This document shows, in pieces, positions 23,424-33,635 of a DNA stretch of 64,000 nt; the stretch's first letter is position 1; each line of letters starts with the position of its first letter. The notes beneath the pieces are model-generated. The model was not told the DNA's origin, did no database searches, and worked only from the letters and a program-made list of their open reading frames with translations. The stretch is from contig BFEA01000037.1 in the NCBI GenBank assembly GCA_003427395.1, forward strand, positions 283,847-347,846, written 5' to 3'. Both the position numbers and the translations under genes were made by a program. The stretch is from Chara braunii (taxonomy: Eukaryota > Streptophyta > Charophyceae > Charales > Characeae).

Positions 23424-23828
23424 ATGGTGACCACCATCCTGGAATACAGCCGCTGCAATCAGGAGGTCAGGCTGAAAGTGAATGTGGAAGGGGGGAAAGA
23501 GGAGGAAATGAGAGCGGACCAGAAGTTACAAGCTGCCATTACTGAAGCCAAGGACCGGGCAGAGAGAAGGTCCAGATGGGACGGGGTCACAGACGAAATA
23601 AAGGTGACTGTCTCATACTCGGAGGGGGAGACCTCGAAAGGCACGGCGGAGAGGGAACAACGGCACCTGGACCGTGACACAGAGGCCGAGAGCGATGCCA
23701 GTGATCTGGTTGCTGAAACCCAGTCCTGGCACGGACTGGACCAGTGGCGGCGGGACCACCCACCCGCCGAACCTATGGAGAGTGGCCCAGAGGCCAACTT
23801 GCGACGACGAAAAGACCAAAGACACTAG
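23424..23828 (+). CDS. ORF-B, diverged copy (LTR-encoded, unknown)
   Basis: An uninterrupted 134-codon frame from ATG 23424. It aligns across most of its length with the ORF-B of copy 2 (26881-27339): VRLKVNVEGGKEEEMRAD, ITEAKDRAERRSRWDGVT, KVTVSYSEGETSKGT, EREQRHLDRDTEAESDAS, TQSWHGLDQWRRDHPPAE. Substitutions are mostly conservative and the frame is kept, unlike the surrounding pol genes. No named domain was recognised. The N-terminal half could be a beta-strand/helix domain (RLKVNV, then an EAKDRAERR helix) and the C-terminal third is acidic. The N-terminal part resembles the core of the repeated domain (D-[VIL]-R-I-Y-[VI]), but only weakly. Confidence 0.6.
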   Translation: MVTTILEYSRCNQEVRLKVNVEGGKEEEMRADQKLQAAITEAKDRAERRSRWDGVTDEIKVTVSYSEGETSKGTAEREQRHLDRDTEAESDASDLVAETQSWHGLDQWRRDHPPAEPMESGPEANLRRRKDQRH

Positions 23829-23834
23829 GCTGCA

Positions 23835-23885
23835 AGGCGCGGGGGTCAACATGTAGGGACAAAAGAATGGAACAGCGAACGGTTA

Positions 23886-23929
<44 letters not shown>

Positions 23930-25290
23930 AGGGAGACATGGGCAGTCATGACATAGAGAGAGAAGGCGAGAAGGGAGGAGACACACAAAAGTCAAACGTG
24001 AGAGAGAGAACCGGGCTTTTCGCTCCTTCACTATTGGCGCCATTTGCTAAAGGCGGCCATCCCTCCGCCACGCTCTGAACACAACGTCGTTGACAGAGGT
24101 GCTCGACAAGGAGTGGTACGCACAGGGAAGAACGGGTGACCAAGGTGTGTGTTGAGAGCGATTGACTGTTGATGTCAATCACTCATGCTTGAGCTCGGAT
24201 GCGAGAGATAGTCATCACCTACCTGTGACTTGTGCAATGCTTGGAGGGGGATGTCGACTCGCCCTCCGAAGACGAGAGATCCGGCATGTAGAGTTCGTGA
24301 GAGCGGGATCATTGAGCTGGTGAGCTCGTGGAAGATGCCCCAGGGGTTACCCCACGAGGGCAGCGCGGCTAGGGTCGCAAGAGAGTAGTGGACAAGTGGT
24401 GGCGAGGATCAGACCAGTTTGACGAGATTAGCGGCCTTGATCAGGGTGACATTGCGAAGTTGGGGCTGTGAGTGACTTACTCACCCGCACGTGAGCTCTT
24501 CGTTGGGCTTGTAGTGGCCAAGGTCTATCCTCTCGGTGGTTGTTATCTCCTTCGGATGTCCATAGTTGGACATGTCCGCCTCTATTGTTCTTTGATTGAT
24601 CTTGGAATGGCAAGGGTGTGCCGCTACGTGCCCTCCGCTCCCATGTATGTAACCTGCGTCTGCGGCCGCTTTGCCAAGTTTAACGAGCACAAGTGTGACT
24701 CGCTCAAGAAGAGAGTGTATGCGTGAAAGTGTGTACAGGGCCAACTGTGTGGTAGTGATCCGTTGACGTCATCTGTGATTCCTGTCAGGCTGAATACTGT
24801 GAAGAGTCTCATGTAATTCGAAGTATAGAGCCAGAGGATTGTCTTGACCAGAGAGAGAGATATATATAAAGAGAGAAAGGTGAATCAAGGGAGGATATTG
24901 AAAAGGAGTGAGATAAATTACACAATCAAGTCTCGTTGGCGTCATCACTGGCGCAAAGTCAGCTCCTCTAAGCGAGAGCCTGTGAGATCACTACGCATTG
25001 CAAAGAGAGAGGGATGGCACACAAACTTTTGTTGTTGTCGACGTCATGACCTACGCGGGGATCGTTGTCCCGAGCGGAAGCCTATGAGATCACTACGAGC
25101 TGTTGGAGTAAGGGAAATCAGACCCCATGCTAGTAACATGAGTTCGGGTTTAAGCGGTGCAGTCACGCGGGCTTGACTACGCCCGTGATGGATTGAGAGG
25201 AGACTGTTGGGTCGATGTCACCTGCTCACTCATTCCTCGGTGCTGCATTCGCCAATCGCCCACTTTGAATGCGGTAGTTGTCAATCCTGC
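23835..25290 (+). other. Rest of the copy 1 LTR: GA microsatellite and unassigned sequence
   Basis: A (GA)n run lies at 23892-23930. A GTTGATGTCAA(T/C)CA block near 24170 matches 27675 in the copy-2 LTR. No recognisable gene otherwise. Copy 2 begins at 25295. Confidence 0.4.
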
Positions 25291-25299
25291 GCGGTGTCG

Positions 25300-26870
25300 G
25301 AGGGCGCGGTGTCCCGGCCCTCCTCTGTGTATCGAGTCCCTGCCTAGTACCGGTCTCGTGTTCTGGTGTCGCAGCCAGTAGTCATCTCTACGATCCCTAG
25401 AACCCGGGCTGTACCGTGACGTGGACCGGGTCTGCTGGTGCCTGCCTTGGCAAAAGGTGCGCCACAAAGCTTTCCTTTGGTCCACCCAAGCTCGGCGCCC
25501 TGCTGTACAGCAGAGCACAACCGGCCTGTAGCCGTGGTAGCCGCTGGGTTCGCCCTGGGACGCGAAAGTATAGGGACGGGCACTGCTTTATCTATTGCGC
25601 GCTGAGTCCCCATTTGCCAGGTTATGGGTCAGGTATACATGGGACCAAGAAGAGAAAAGTAAAGAAAAAAAAAATATGAAAAAAAAAATGTAAAAGCTAA
25701 CTGTCAAGCCTATGCAGTGACCTGAGCATTTGCCTTAATTCGGGGATGTCCTGTGGCTCAATTTATGAGTCTTAGTTGCTATTGGGTAACCCGATCTGCA
25801 TGGAGTTGAAAGGACCGTCTGGTCCTGATGGTTGTGATTCGGGCTAAGTGTAAGGGCGTGATGAGGACCCGTGCAGACATTTCAATTGCGCACTGGACAC
25901 CTAGTAGCTGTGTTTGGGGGTAGATACAGTGGTGTCTAAAAAGGGAAAGTGTGAAAAGGAAAGAAAAAGGGAAAAGGTTGAAGGTCGGGCTTTAGATTTG
26001 TGCGTGGGCTCGTATCGCCCTTCGGGCGAGGCTGCTGCGAGGAGGAATTTTGAAACGCCATCTTTTCCTTTTCTGTAAATACTATTATTATTATGGTTTA
26101 TTGATATTATTATTNAGTTTTNTTTTCGCTCGATTGTCANATTCGGTTTACCTTTTAGNCTGTCATTTCGNNGGAAAGCCAACGNTTGGAAATCCGGACT
26201 TGAGCTATGTTGTGCGGCCTAANTGGGCCGACCCCTCATATATCGCTTGCTCCGAGCTTGTTCGANTGAGTGCCGCGCTGCAGGACCTCAAAAGANNGGC
26301 GACCCNCGGCCGCATTGGTANGGANCCTATCACCCCCCCCGTGGAGGGTCATAAGCCCCCTCCTTGCTGTCGGACACGGGTACCCGTCGGGTATAGGCCA
26401 ACGCGCGCGTTTTGAGGGAAGGAAAGTGCTTGTCACTATCCCGTTATGGGACTTCAGTTTTTGGGCAGTAGTCACATCGTGATAATTAGTGACTTGACAG
26501 TAGCACAGTGATTTCGAACCGTATCTCGACTGTTGAGTTTTCGGTTTCTGAATTATTTAGTTTTTATTTTGCTTTATATTTTTGGAATATTAAAACTACT
26601 AATGTGAGGGAAATTCGGAAAAGGCTAGAGCTGAACTCTTCTTTTAGAGCGCGGGGTCATAGCGAGGGGTGAGCCTATAAAGAGGTGAGGCAAACGAGTC
26701 TTTGGCAGCGAGTCCTCTTTTGCCATGCTAACGCCGTTGGTCTGAGAAAATAGTGGATAGTCTGCGTGCACGAGTGTTGAGTCTTGAGCTGTGTCTAACT
26801 GGTTAGCGACTATGTTACGTAGCAATGGCCTTTTTGGTTATAGGCCAAGGCACTTGAGGTTTTACTAGAG
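25300..26870 (+). other. U3 part of the 5' LTR upstream of ORF-B, non-coding
   Basis: No credible ORF. It contains an A-rich stretch (25650-25690), the intact TTAA site (25735-25738) that is occupied by a small transposon in the 3' LTR, and a run of ambiguous bases (26115-26330) whose pattern is repeated in the 3' LTR. Confidence 0.5.
26676..26681 (+). promoter_or_regulatory. TATA box candidate upstream of ORF-B
   Basis: TATAAA in GAGCCTATAAAGAGG, 200 nt before the ORF-B ATG. It is identical at 45565 in the 3' LTR. Position is plausible for a separate U3 transcript, but there is no direct evidence of use. Confidence 0.35.
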
Positions 26871-26880
26871 TTGGGCACCT

Positions 26881-27339
26881 ATGTGTGAAGAGGGTGTTGC
26901 AGTGGATGTCTGTCTGAGTTATAGCAAGAGTGAAGGACAGGCTAGACTGAGAATCAATGTCTATGGGGGAAAGGAGCAAGAGATGAGGGAAGATGCGAAA
27001 ATACACGGTGTGGTCACCGAGGCTCGTAGCAGGGCGGAACGAAGATGCCGACGAGATGGGGTGACCGCGGCATTGCGAGTTACCATTACGTACCATGAGG
27101 AGGAGACCTCCACGGGTACGACAGAGAGGGAGCAACAAGAGCTGGACCGGGACTCAGAGGCGGAGTCCGAAGCTAGCGAGGACCTGACCCAGTCCTGGCA
27201 CGGGCTGGAGCAGTGGAGGAGAGAGCACCCGCCAGCTGAGTCGGTAGAGGACGGACCCGAGGCCAGTTCGGCCCAGGGCGGAGCAAGGCCGACAGAGGCT
27301 AGGCTATCGAGTGCGGAGGCGAGTAATAGGCGGGACTGA
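26881..27339 (+). CDS. ORF-B in 5' LTR (unknown protein)
   Basis: A complete 152-codon frame from ATG 26881 to the stop at 27339. Visible blocks: RLRINVYGGKEQEMRED, TEARSRAERRCRRDGVT, LRVTITYHEEETSTGT, EREQQELDRDSEAESEAS and TQSWHGLEQWRREHPPAE. There is no signal peptide, membrane segment or named domain. The C-terminal half is acidic and probably disordered. The diverged copy at 23424 keeps the frame and these blocks, the best evidence that it is a real gene. It lies in the U3 part of the LTR, 200 nt after a TATA-like box, and so could be expressed independently of the genomic transcript. A distant relation to the repeated domain is possible (strand L-R-I-N-V, then an E/R-rich helix). Confidence 0.65.
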   Translation: MCEEGVAVDVCLSYSKSEGQARLRINVYGGKEQEMREDAKIHGVVTEARSRAERRCRRDGVTAALRVTITYHEEETSTGTTEREQQELDRDSEAESEASEDLTQSWHGLEQWRREHPPAESVEDGPEASSAQGGARPTEARLSSAEASNRRD

Positions 27340-27344
27340 ACCTA

Positions 27345-29731
27345 AAAGAAGGGGGGATATACGCGGGGGACAAGGGGACCCTCGGGGGTGCGGGTGAGGA
27401 GAAGAGGCGGATGTGCGCGCGTGTAAGGGCCAGTGAGTGCTCAGAGTGCTGACGTCATTTTTGACTTCCGCGAGCGAGAGGGAAAAGGGCGAGTACTCGT
27501 GAGTGGACAAAGGGTGAATTTTTGTCGGGGAATTGAGAGGGCGGACATTTACGGATCAAGAAAGCTCATGGCAGTTGCGAGCGGGGACGGGAGCAGTCCA
27601 TGCGTGGCACTCCACATCGATTGAGTCGCTATGAGTTTTCATGACGGGGAAGGCTTCTCATGTGGCTATATACTTGTTGATGTCAACCATGCTTGCACCG
27701 CTTGCGTCTTTAGTTTCGGTGTGTGCCTCACGTTCTGGGGAGAAGGGAAGGTAACCAAGATTCGAAGGAGGTATGACGATGAAGACAGCCTTCCTCTTCA
27801 ACTCCTGAGAAATCGTCATTCCGTGTGGGTTGCATCTGACGCCGAGGGATCTAGACGAGCTCAACTCGAGTTTACCCGAGCGGGGTGGGCTTCTCACCGG
27901 TTGAGGTACAACATACGGTTGTTTGCTCACTAATCTGGGGCTTAACTTTGGCTGCTGATCATGGTGCACGAGCCAGGCCTGCTGAAAACACCTGGAGAGT
28001 CGCAAGGGCAAAGGAAGACGCTGAGACATTTCGGCTTCGCACCTATTATGTTGGTCTTCTTCGTCCCGTCTCGGTGACTGATCAGATGAAAATGATGACT
28101 ACGATCGACGTGAAGTTTGCTAAACTTCGGCTAGCATTGCATGATCGTTCGTAGAGGAGACGGTTCTCGAACTTATCTGAGGGATTCTGCACGGGACGGG
28201 GTGCGAACTTACTGATCAAAACTCGAGTGATATGTTACTGCATCAAGCGTTTGGCTCAATCAGAAACTGCTTGGTGAGGTCGTGTAAAAAGAAAATTAGT
28301 CGCTCTGCATTCACTCCCTTCAGTCTGGTTATTGCTTCTTGGCAAGTCCTCCCACGTAAAAACGGACTCAAGTCTAGCGTGATAACTTCAAGCGTGGTGC
28401 CATTGTCGAAGGGGGCTACTCAACCCAAATGCTCTAAACTGTTGTCACTAGTGGTTATAGTTCAGGAAGCGCTGGTAACGAGGGAAAAACAGGTTGATAG
28501 GGAAAAGGTGAGGGCAGTGTTTTTTAGAGTTCTAATAAACATCCAGTAATCATAGGGCACTCGTTTTTAGTATAGTGTTCTCCAGACGGTAAAATCGTTC
28601 TTAATGGAAAAGTTGTCTGTTGCAGTTTCGCTACCCCTTTTACACGTTGGACATCCTTTTACTCTTACTCTTGCCTCCCCGATAATGAAGAGTTAGTCGG
28701 CTTGATTTGATTAGCGCTAGCTGACGTTGAAGTACTCGTTGGCACAACGCCGGTGCCAGATCGTATCGAGTAGAAGAAAGGGGGGAGGGAGGTGGTAAAT
28801 AGGTGAATCACGTAGCGAGGGGGTCTGACTCATTGCATGATGAATATACGATTGATTGTTGATTTGTGACACTCGTGTAATGTGTTAATCCAAGGTGAGA
28901 CTCTTGGAGTGCATGATCCACACTAGTTGGCAAGGCTGGAGTGGCCACCAAGAGACGTCATGATTTCGTTGTACTTAAACTTAATGTACCATTTGTATCT
29001 ATGAGACCTATTAACGGTTTGATGGGGCCAAATCTCCAGCTTCCCTCGCGTGGTGTGTTTGACAAAAGAATCCTTCTCGAAGCGGCTAACTGCAATTGCT
29101 CGTTCTTTCTGCAAATGCCTGATCAGTGAAGCATAAAAGTTGGCCTCAGAAACCTGGTTTCTTGATAGAATGTTTGGCTGAGATGCTGTTTTATGGGATT
29201 AAGGCTTTCTCCTCTCAGAGGGTATCCGTGAGCTCGCTCGAGATGGGGAGGCTGGTTCTAGAAGGCTGGTCAGAAATTAGTGAATGGGCCAACAAAGCAT
29301 CATGACTAAGTGCTATTAGTTTTAACTAGAAGTACCAATCAGAGACTATGTTTGGTATGTAGGACTACAGGACAATAAGCCTGGAAAAGGCATACGGGGA
29401 CCATTAAATTGCTTTTTTTTTGGGAATTCTGACATATAGTTCAATGAGCAGACAGCAAAAAGCCCTAAAGAAAGTTGCCTACTTGTTAGCCAAGTTTCTG
29501 TTGGATGGAGACTAAATTGCACTACCATCATTACCTTTTCTTACCCATTTGACACAAATCTGGTTCTGCGCGAGCCCCCCCCGGGGCTAAGCAAATCAAG
29601 TGCGTAACCTTCTAGCCCTGGAAACAGCCTGTCATTGGTAAGTTAACTGACTCCTCATTTGTTGTGTGAAGTGACTTGGACTTTCACGGAGAAGCCTGAA
29701 CCACTTCGTACTGTAGGAGAGATGAGTCCGT
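27345..29731 (+). other. LTR sequence between ORF-B and the TATA box
   Basis: Several frames are open (27885-28154, 28232-28549, 28941-29129), but differences between the two LTRs in the latter two are mostly amino-acid changing, so coding is not supported. A short stretch ending at 29517 (KVAYLLAKFLLDGD, stop) is matched by KVAYRLVKFLLDGD near 59412-59456 in the third copy, which hints at an older exon or ORF end. Confidence 0.4.
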
Positions 29732-30203
29732 TACTAGCCAGTAATTGCTCACGGCATGAGCCAAGCTTGTCCGGGGTGATAAGCTCCTCATTACAAGGGT
29801 GCTGATTGCAGCGGACATGCGCAGTCAGGCATCTGGGAAGAGAGCTATTATCAGTGGTGATAGGTGCGATTGGTCGTAGGTATTGTCGGCTTGTTTATGG
29901 TTGAAGGTAACTCCAGGGAACGCTTTATCTCACAGACAGTGTGTGGACTTCCCTGAGGGGAATAACTGACGACTCGGCACCTAAAAGTATGGTAGTATGT
30001 GCCGCCTGCAGAATTTCTTGGCAATCTTCGAGTCCTATTCAGTGACACACTCACCTACCCTATAAGTGGGTGTTGTGATCAGAGATTTTCCAAATGATAC
30101 GAGCAATGGTTTGTGTAAGTTTTGCCTGAGAGGAAAATTGTCAACTTGATAAAAATCATTTATCCCGCCGTCAGGGTCAGCCATGGGTGGAAGTTCAATT
30201 CTC

Positions 30204-30211
30204 TATAAATA
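30204..30211 (+). promoter_or_regulatory. LTR TATA box (genomic RNA promoter candidate)
   Basis: TATAAATA in CTCTATAAATACCTAAGG. It is preserved in the inverted LTR piece (52094-52101, opposite strand). A start about 30 nt downstream would put all the LTR ORFs from 30376 on inside the R/U5 part of the transcript. Confidence 0.5.
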
Positions 30212-30721
30212 CCTAAGGGCTGGTGGTGTGAGATACGTTTTCTGTGGGGTAGGAACACATGAATAGTATGCAAACGTACGGTATCTGGTTTAGTGAGCCT
30301 ATAGTGAACCTGAGTATGTGCAAGAGCGTCTCACTTCAAACTCGGCACAACCGGTGAGTCGTCGTCATCAGGATAGATGAAGGGAGTCCTATGGCATATT
30401 ATTCCGTCTATCTCACATGAGATAGCTCTAAGTGTGTACAAACCCAATCTCCNCAAGAGGCCACCGGGACAGCAAAAATACTACTCTGAATCACTACTCC
30501 GATTGACTTGAAAAGTGTTAGAGATATTTGCTCATGTGGTGGCAAGGCCAGAGAGAGTTCGAGAACAACTATACCCGTAAAATGAATCAATGTCCTCTTC
30601 AGCTCCCCACCGTTTGGCTGTGGGTCTGAGCAACCCTCCAAAAAGTTCTGATTGATGAGAGATGTCATTTACGCCCGTTGGTTTATGACCCTAAACCAAT
30701 ACGAAAGACGTTTGCAGAAAG

Positions 30722-30976
30722 ATGGAAGGGGAGGATATACTGAGAGTGACCTACTCAATGTGTCGAGATAAAGCCAAAGGCTTGGAAGGAAGTTTGGTTC
30801 AGGACATCCACTGTTATATAGAGCTTTTGATGGAGAAGGCGTTAAAGTTAGTGAAAAATCAAAAACATGTCGAGTACATCTTCTACATTCCTGGGTCAGA
30901 CGGGAGATTACACAGTACCCTCTCGTCGATAGGATCCGTTGAGGAGGCAAGGAGAAAGGTTACTGGAAATCAGTAA
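30722..30976 (+). CDS. Small LTR ORF, unknown
   Basis: 84 codons from ATG 30722: MEGEDILRVTYSMCRDKAKG, LVQDIHCYIELLMEKALKLV, KHVEYIFYIPGSDGRLHSTL. The same frame is intact on the minus strand at 51329-51583. A decayed homologue in the third LTR copy (about 60840-60950) keeps EY-F and KLHNT with a frame shift, which weakly supports past coding. Predominantly helical by eye. No recognisable family. Confidence 0.4.
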   Translation: MEGEDILRVTYSMCRDKAKGLEGSLVQDIHCYIELLMEKALKLVKNQKHVEYIFYIPGSDGRLHSTLSSIGSVEEARRKVTGNQ

Positions 30977-31670
30977 AAGAGTTTAGACATCCACTCCGAG
31001 AGAAGCAAAATCACATAAGGCATAGACATGGTCAGAGAAAATGAACCGGCTTCAGAAACATATCGCAACAGGACACACAGTATATCGACAAAACACGAAC
31101 AACAATTGCATCAATCAACACCTGATTAGTAATCACAGTTCCTAGATCAGTAGCCAGTCAGTTTCTCTGGACTACAGCTAATCAGTTTCATAAAAAAACA
31201 TTTGAAATCGCACTCAGTTCAGCAGCAGTCAATACACTTTCACTTCAATCAGCAATCTCAGCAGATAGCAATCTCAGCAGATTTTGTACTAAGTAGACTT
31301 TGCCCTCAACGGTCTTTGCACTCGGCATCCAACAGTTATAACCAACGGATCAGTAATGAGTTGTACTATAACTACGATCATGTGTAATTTTCCTGTGGAT
31401 GGTAATACCTTCGAAATTTTACCACCGAGTGACCTGTGGGCAACAACAGTACCATCTTAGCAACGTTCAGTTTGGTACTATTTTGTTCCCAACTAGCAAT
31501 TAATCAACGTTTGATTGGCACTTGGTCAGCGCTCCGACAGATTCAGGAGCTAGCTCAGCAGCTACCTCTGCCTATTTAGCAGATTACAGTTGACCCGGCC
31601 TATAACAGACACTTGCTGGTAAAAACCAGCTTCTTCTCAGATTATCGGAGAGTAATCAATTCTCAAATAC

Positions 31671-32324
31671 ATGAGAGAGATCAACCCCATCACGGTTGAC
31701 CAGTCGGTCCTTGACAAACTCAACCTGATTGCTGCCAAGGAGAGCTTCCCCTACAAGTACGTTAGGATTGATGGGTTCAAGCGAGAGGACCTGTCAATTT
31801 TCATCGCGCTTACTGAGTTCGCTGAAGGAACAGTCAGCGACTTACGGATCTTTATGAAAAAGGGGAATGAGAAACACCCTCACTCTGATGCGGTGTGGGC
31901 AGCAGCAGCCGGGTATGTGTAGTGGAAAGTTGAGAGGCTCCAAGAGAATACCAAGTTAGTCTATAGCTTTGGCCCTAAGCTTTTCACTGACTATCCCAAG
32001 CCTCCAGTCCCCTACTACCTTACTGACGACTCTTATTGGGGTGGATTGGTGGACTTGGCCAAGAGGTACATATCGCCGGCAGTAATCGACTACGAGGCAG
32101 TGATCGAGCCCTTTCGGTTTCCTCATCTCAGGAGGGGCATTTTCTCTCAGCCCTATCTCCCAACTCTATGGGAGGAGTTTTGCGCCATGCTTGACTTCCG
32201 TATCATGGGACTTGGCTGAAAATGTTTGGAACTAGTAGGTTTCAGGTGGCTTTACATTCAGAAGCCACAACCTCAGAGAGTGCGGAGACTTGGCAAGAAG
32301 CCCAAACGACGGACAACAAAGTGA
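31671..32324 (+). pseudogene. Repeated domain unit L, encoded inside the 5' LTR
   Basis: From ATG 31671: MREINPITVDQSVLDKLNLI, FPYKYVRIDGFKREDLSIFI, EFAEGTVSDLRIFMKKGNEK, then a TAG at 31920 where copies 1 and 3 have Glu. It continues VYSFGPKLFTDYPKPPVPYY, YWGGLVDLAKRYISP and ends KRRTTK at 32324. A TGA at 32217 replaces a Trp codon. The inverted LTR piece carries the same sequence (50634 downward), including the TAG. Unit L shares its motif order with the four units after the PBS. Function unknown. With the TATA box at 30204 it would be the first long frame of the genomic RNA. Confidence 0.6.
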
Positions 32325-32599
32325 GAGACAAAGTGAAGTTCAGAGGGATGAGTGAGGACTCTTGATTGGTGCTGGCCAAGCTCTCTTCCATATGTACTCC
32401 CTTAGACTATTATGAGTTCTCATTCTTCCCTTATTCAATTGCTCCAATCGTTGCTCCTTGCATTGTTTTCGCTTGATGATTGTTTCCTTGGATGATTCTA
32501 TCACAGCTCTCAAAAATCAGATTGACATAATTGATGCATGCATAGCACTCCATAATTTTATTATTATTATTTGCATGATTTTATGTTGTTCCGAATCAA

Positions 32600-32605
32600 A
32601 ATAAA
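32600..32605 (+). promoter_or_regulatory. AATAAA polyadenylation signal in the 5' LTR
   Basis: AATAAA in TCAAAATAAAAGATTCC, conserved in position and context with 4748 and 63936. If used in the 3' LTR, R would span roughly 30.2-32.6 kb and include unit L. Confidence 0.5.
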
Positions 32606-32807
32606 AGATTCCTAAGACCGGGGACCGGTGAAGACCGTAATTGAAGGGTCTCGCTTGAAGCCGGACGCACACAACAGGAAGGGATTTGCATTATTTATTT
32701 TATTTTATTTATTGCTATCAACAACAAAATCCTGCGTGACAGCCTGTTGGCTTTTCGGTCGCCAGAAGCGGTCCAAAGTAGCCTGACTGGAAAAAATGCG
32801 ACAAAAA

Positions 32808-32825
32808 TGGCGCAGTTGTCGGGGA
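32808..32825 (+). other. Primer-binding site, tRNA-Asp type
   Basis: TGGCGCAGTTGTCGGGGA, 4 nt after the LTR end at 32803. Two differences from the complement of plant tRNA-Asp. The homologous site in copy 1 is at 4947. Confidence 0.78.
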
Positions 32826-33143
32826 CATGAAAAGATTTTCGTTTCCGGAAAGAGCCTGGGTCATCATCTTTGAGCTTTGATTAGGGCGTGATAACTGCTG
32901 ACAATATTATGAGCTTCATATTAAATTTATTATTTCCATTGAGTCTCGATTCTCTTGAGAATCACAGCTGCTAACTGTATCTTATTTATTCCTTGTGTGA
33001 GGTACCACACTGGATCGGAGAAGGAGATTGATATTATTGACAGAAAATCTGACTTGAATTCAGGTATGCCTCGTGAGCCTATGATGTCCTTTGAATATTG
33101 AGAAGAGAAGAGAAGTATCAAGAGCTTGGAGATTTCATCAAGA

Positions 33144-33635
33144 ATGCCAACTTCAGATGCATTGAGAGAACTCTCGAAAGTGACTATCAAAGGAATATTT
33201 CGCTATCAATATGAGCATTGCTGGGTCTATCATTCTAGCAATTTGGCCATCAGTGTAATGCTGACTCGCTTCTTGGAGGGAGATATTTATGATATCCGTC
33301 CCTATGTCAAGAAGGGAGACTGTGAGGATGGTGAGACCTTCAACTGGCTATGGGAAATTGCAATCCAGTCTCTTTATGATGAGAAGGCAGAATTAATTAA
33401 GCAGAAGAAGAAAGTGGAATGGGGTTTAATGCCAATGACATATGAGACTGTTCCAATCCCCCCTATACCTAATAGTTATTGCGATGGGACTAACTGGCTG
33501 CCAATAATCAACATGGTATTGACGAGGCAGAAAAGAAACAGTGGTCATGAGAACCGAAGAGATTTTAGCAGAAGAAATCAGGCAGAGAAGGCAGAAATTC
33601 GGCAGAGGTTCAGGCCCAAGTCAAGACGACGTTGA
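33144..33635 (+). CDS. Repeated domain unit 2, copy 2
   Basis: The first ATG in the frame is 33144 (MPTSDALRELSKVTIKGIF); the open frame extends upstream without another ATG. Blocks: FRYQYEHCWVYHSSNLAISV, LTRFLEGDIYDIRPYVKKGD, NWLWEIAIQSLYDEKAEL, TYETVPIPPIPNSY, DGTNWLPIINMVLT. The same layout occurs in unit L, which places both in one family. The frame runs on past the conserved part and overlaps the start of unit 3 (ATG 33547) in another frame. This is the first ORF after the PBS, a place normally held by gag. No known domain was recognised. Confidence 0.6.
   Translation: MPTSDALRELSKVTIKGIFRYQYEHCWVYHSSNLAISVMLTRFLEGDIYDIRPYVKKGDCEDGETFNWLWEIAIQSLYDEKAELIKQKKKVEWGLMPMTYETVPIPPIPNSYCDGTNWLPIINMVLTRQKRNSGHENRRDFSRRNQAEKAEIRQRFRPKSRRR

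Larger units (their letters stand above)
3769..25294 (+). mobile_element. Long Ty3-like LTR retroelement, copy 1 (decayed)
   Basis: This region is collinear with the better-preserved copy at 25295-52575. It holds an LTR 3' end (to 4942), PBS (4947), small domain ORFs (5290-7630), gag (7689 on), pol (to about 12850), a structured non-coding region (12900-15600), an antisense RG-rich ORF (15690-16061) and a diverged 3' LTR (from about 16284). The 5' LTR is truncated at 3769 by the chromovirus fragment. The LTR 3' end is not recognisable before copy 2 begins at 25295. Frameshifts and stops are frequent throughout. Confidence 0.8.
16284..25294 (+). repeat. Diverged 3' LTR of copy 1, enlarged by insertions
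   Basis: The boundary GGGGTTTGGTAT|CCCGACCCTCGG aligns with the start of the copy-2 3' LTR (43417), minus its first 20 or so bases. Further matches to the copy-2 LTR are 16930-17110 (CCCCCTCCTTACCATCCGACACGGGTACCC), 23340-23400, ORF-B at 23424 and the short GTTGATGTCAA block near 24170. Between 17.3 and 23.3 kb most sequence has no match to the other LTRs and probably represents later insertions. Confidence 0.55.
25295..32803 (+). repeat. 5' LTR, 7.5 kb, with coding capacity
   Basis: The start TGTCGGAGGGCGCGG is shared with 43417, and flanking bases differ immediately upstream. The end …AAATGCGACA is followed 4 nt later by the PBS. The inverted 3' LTR piece ends at the same CGACA (49523) and then diverges, fixing the boundary. 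It contains ORF-B (26881), a TATA box (30204), an ORF at 30722, a copy of the repeated domain (31671) and a poly(A) signal (32600). About 7.5 kb is very long for a Ty3-type LTR. Confidence 0.82.

Noticed and set aside
30408-30668. Minus-strand ORF with mirror copy at 51637-51876
   Set aside because: It is repeated only because the LTR is duplicated. No independent sign of selection.
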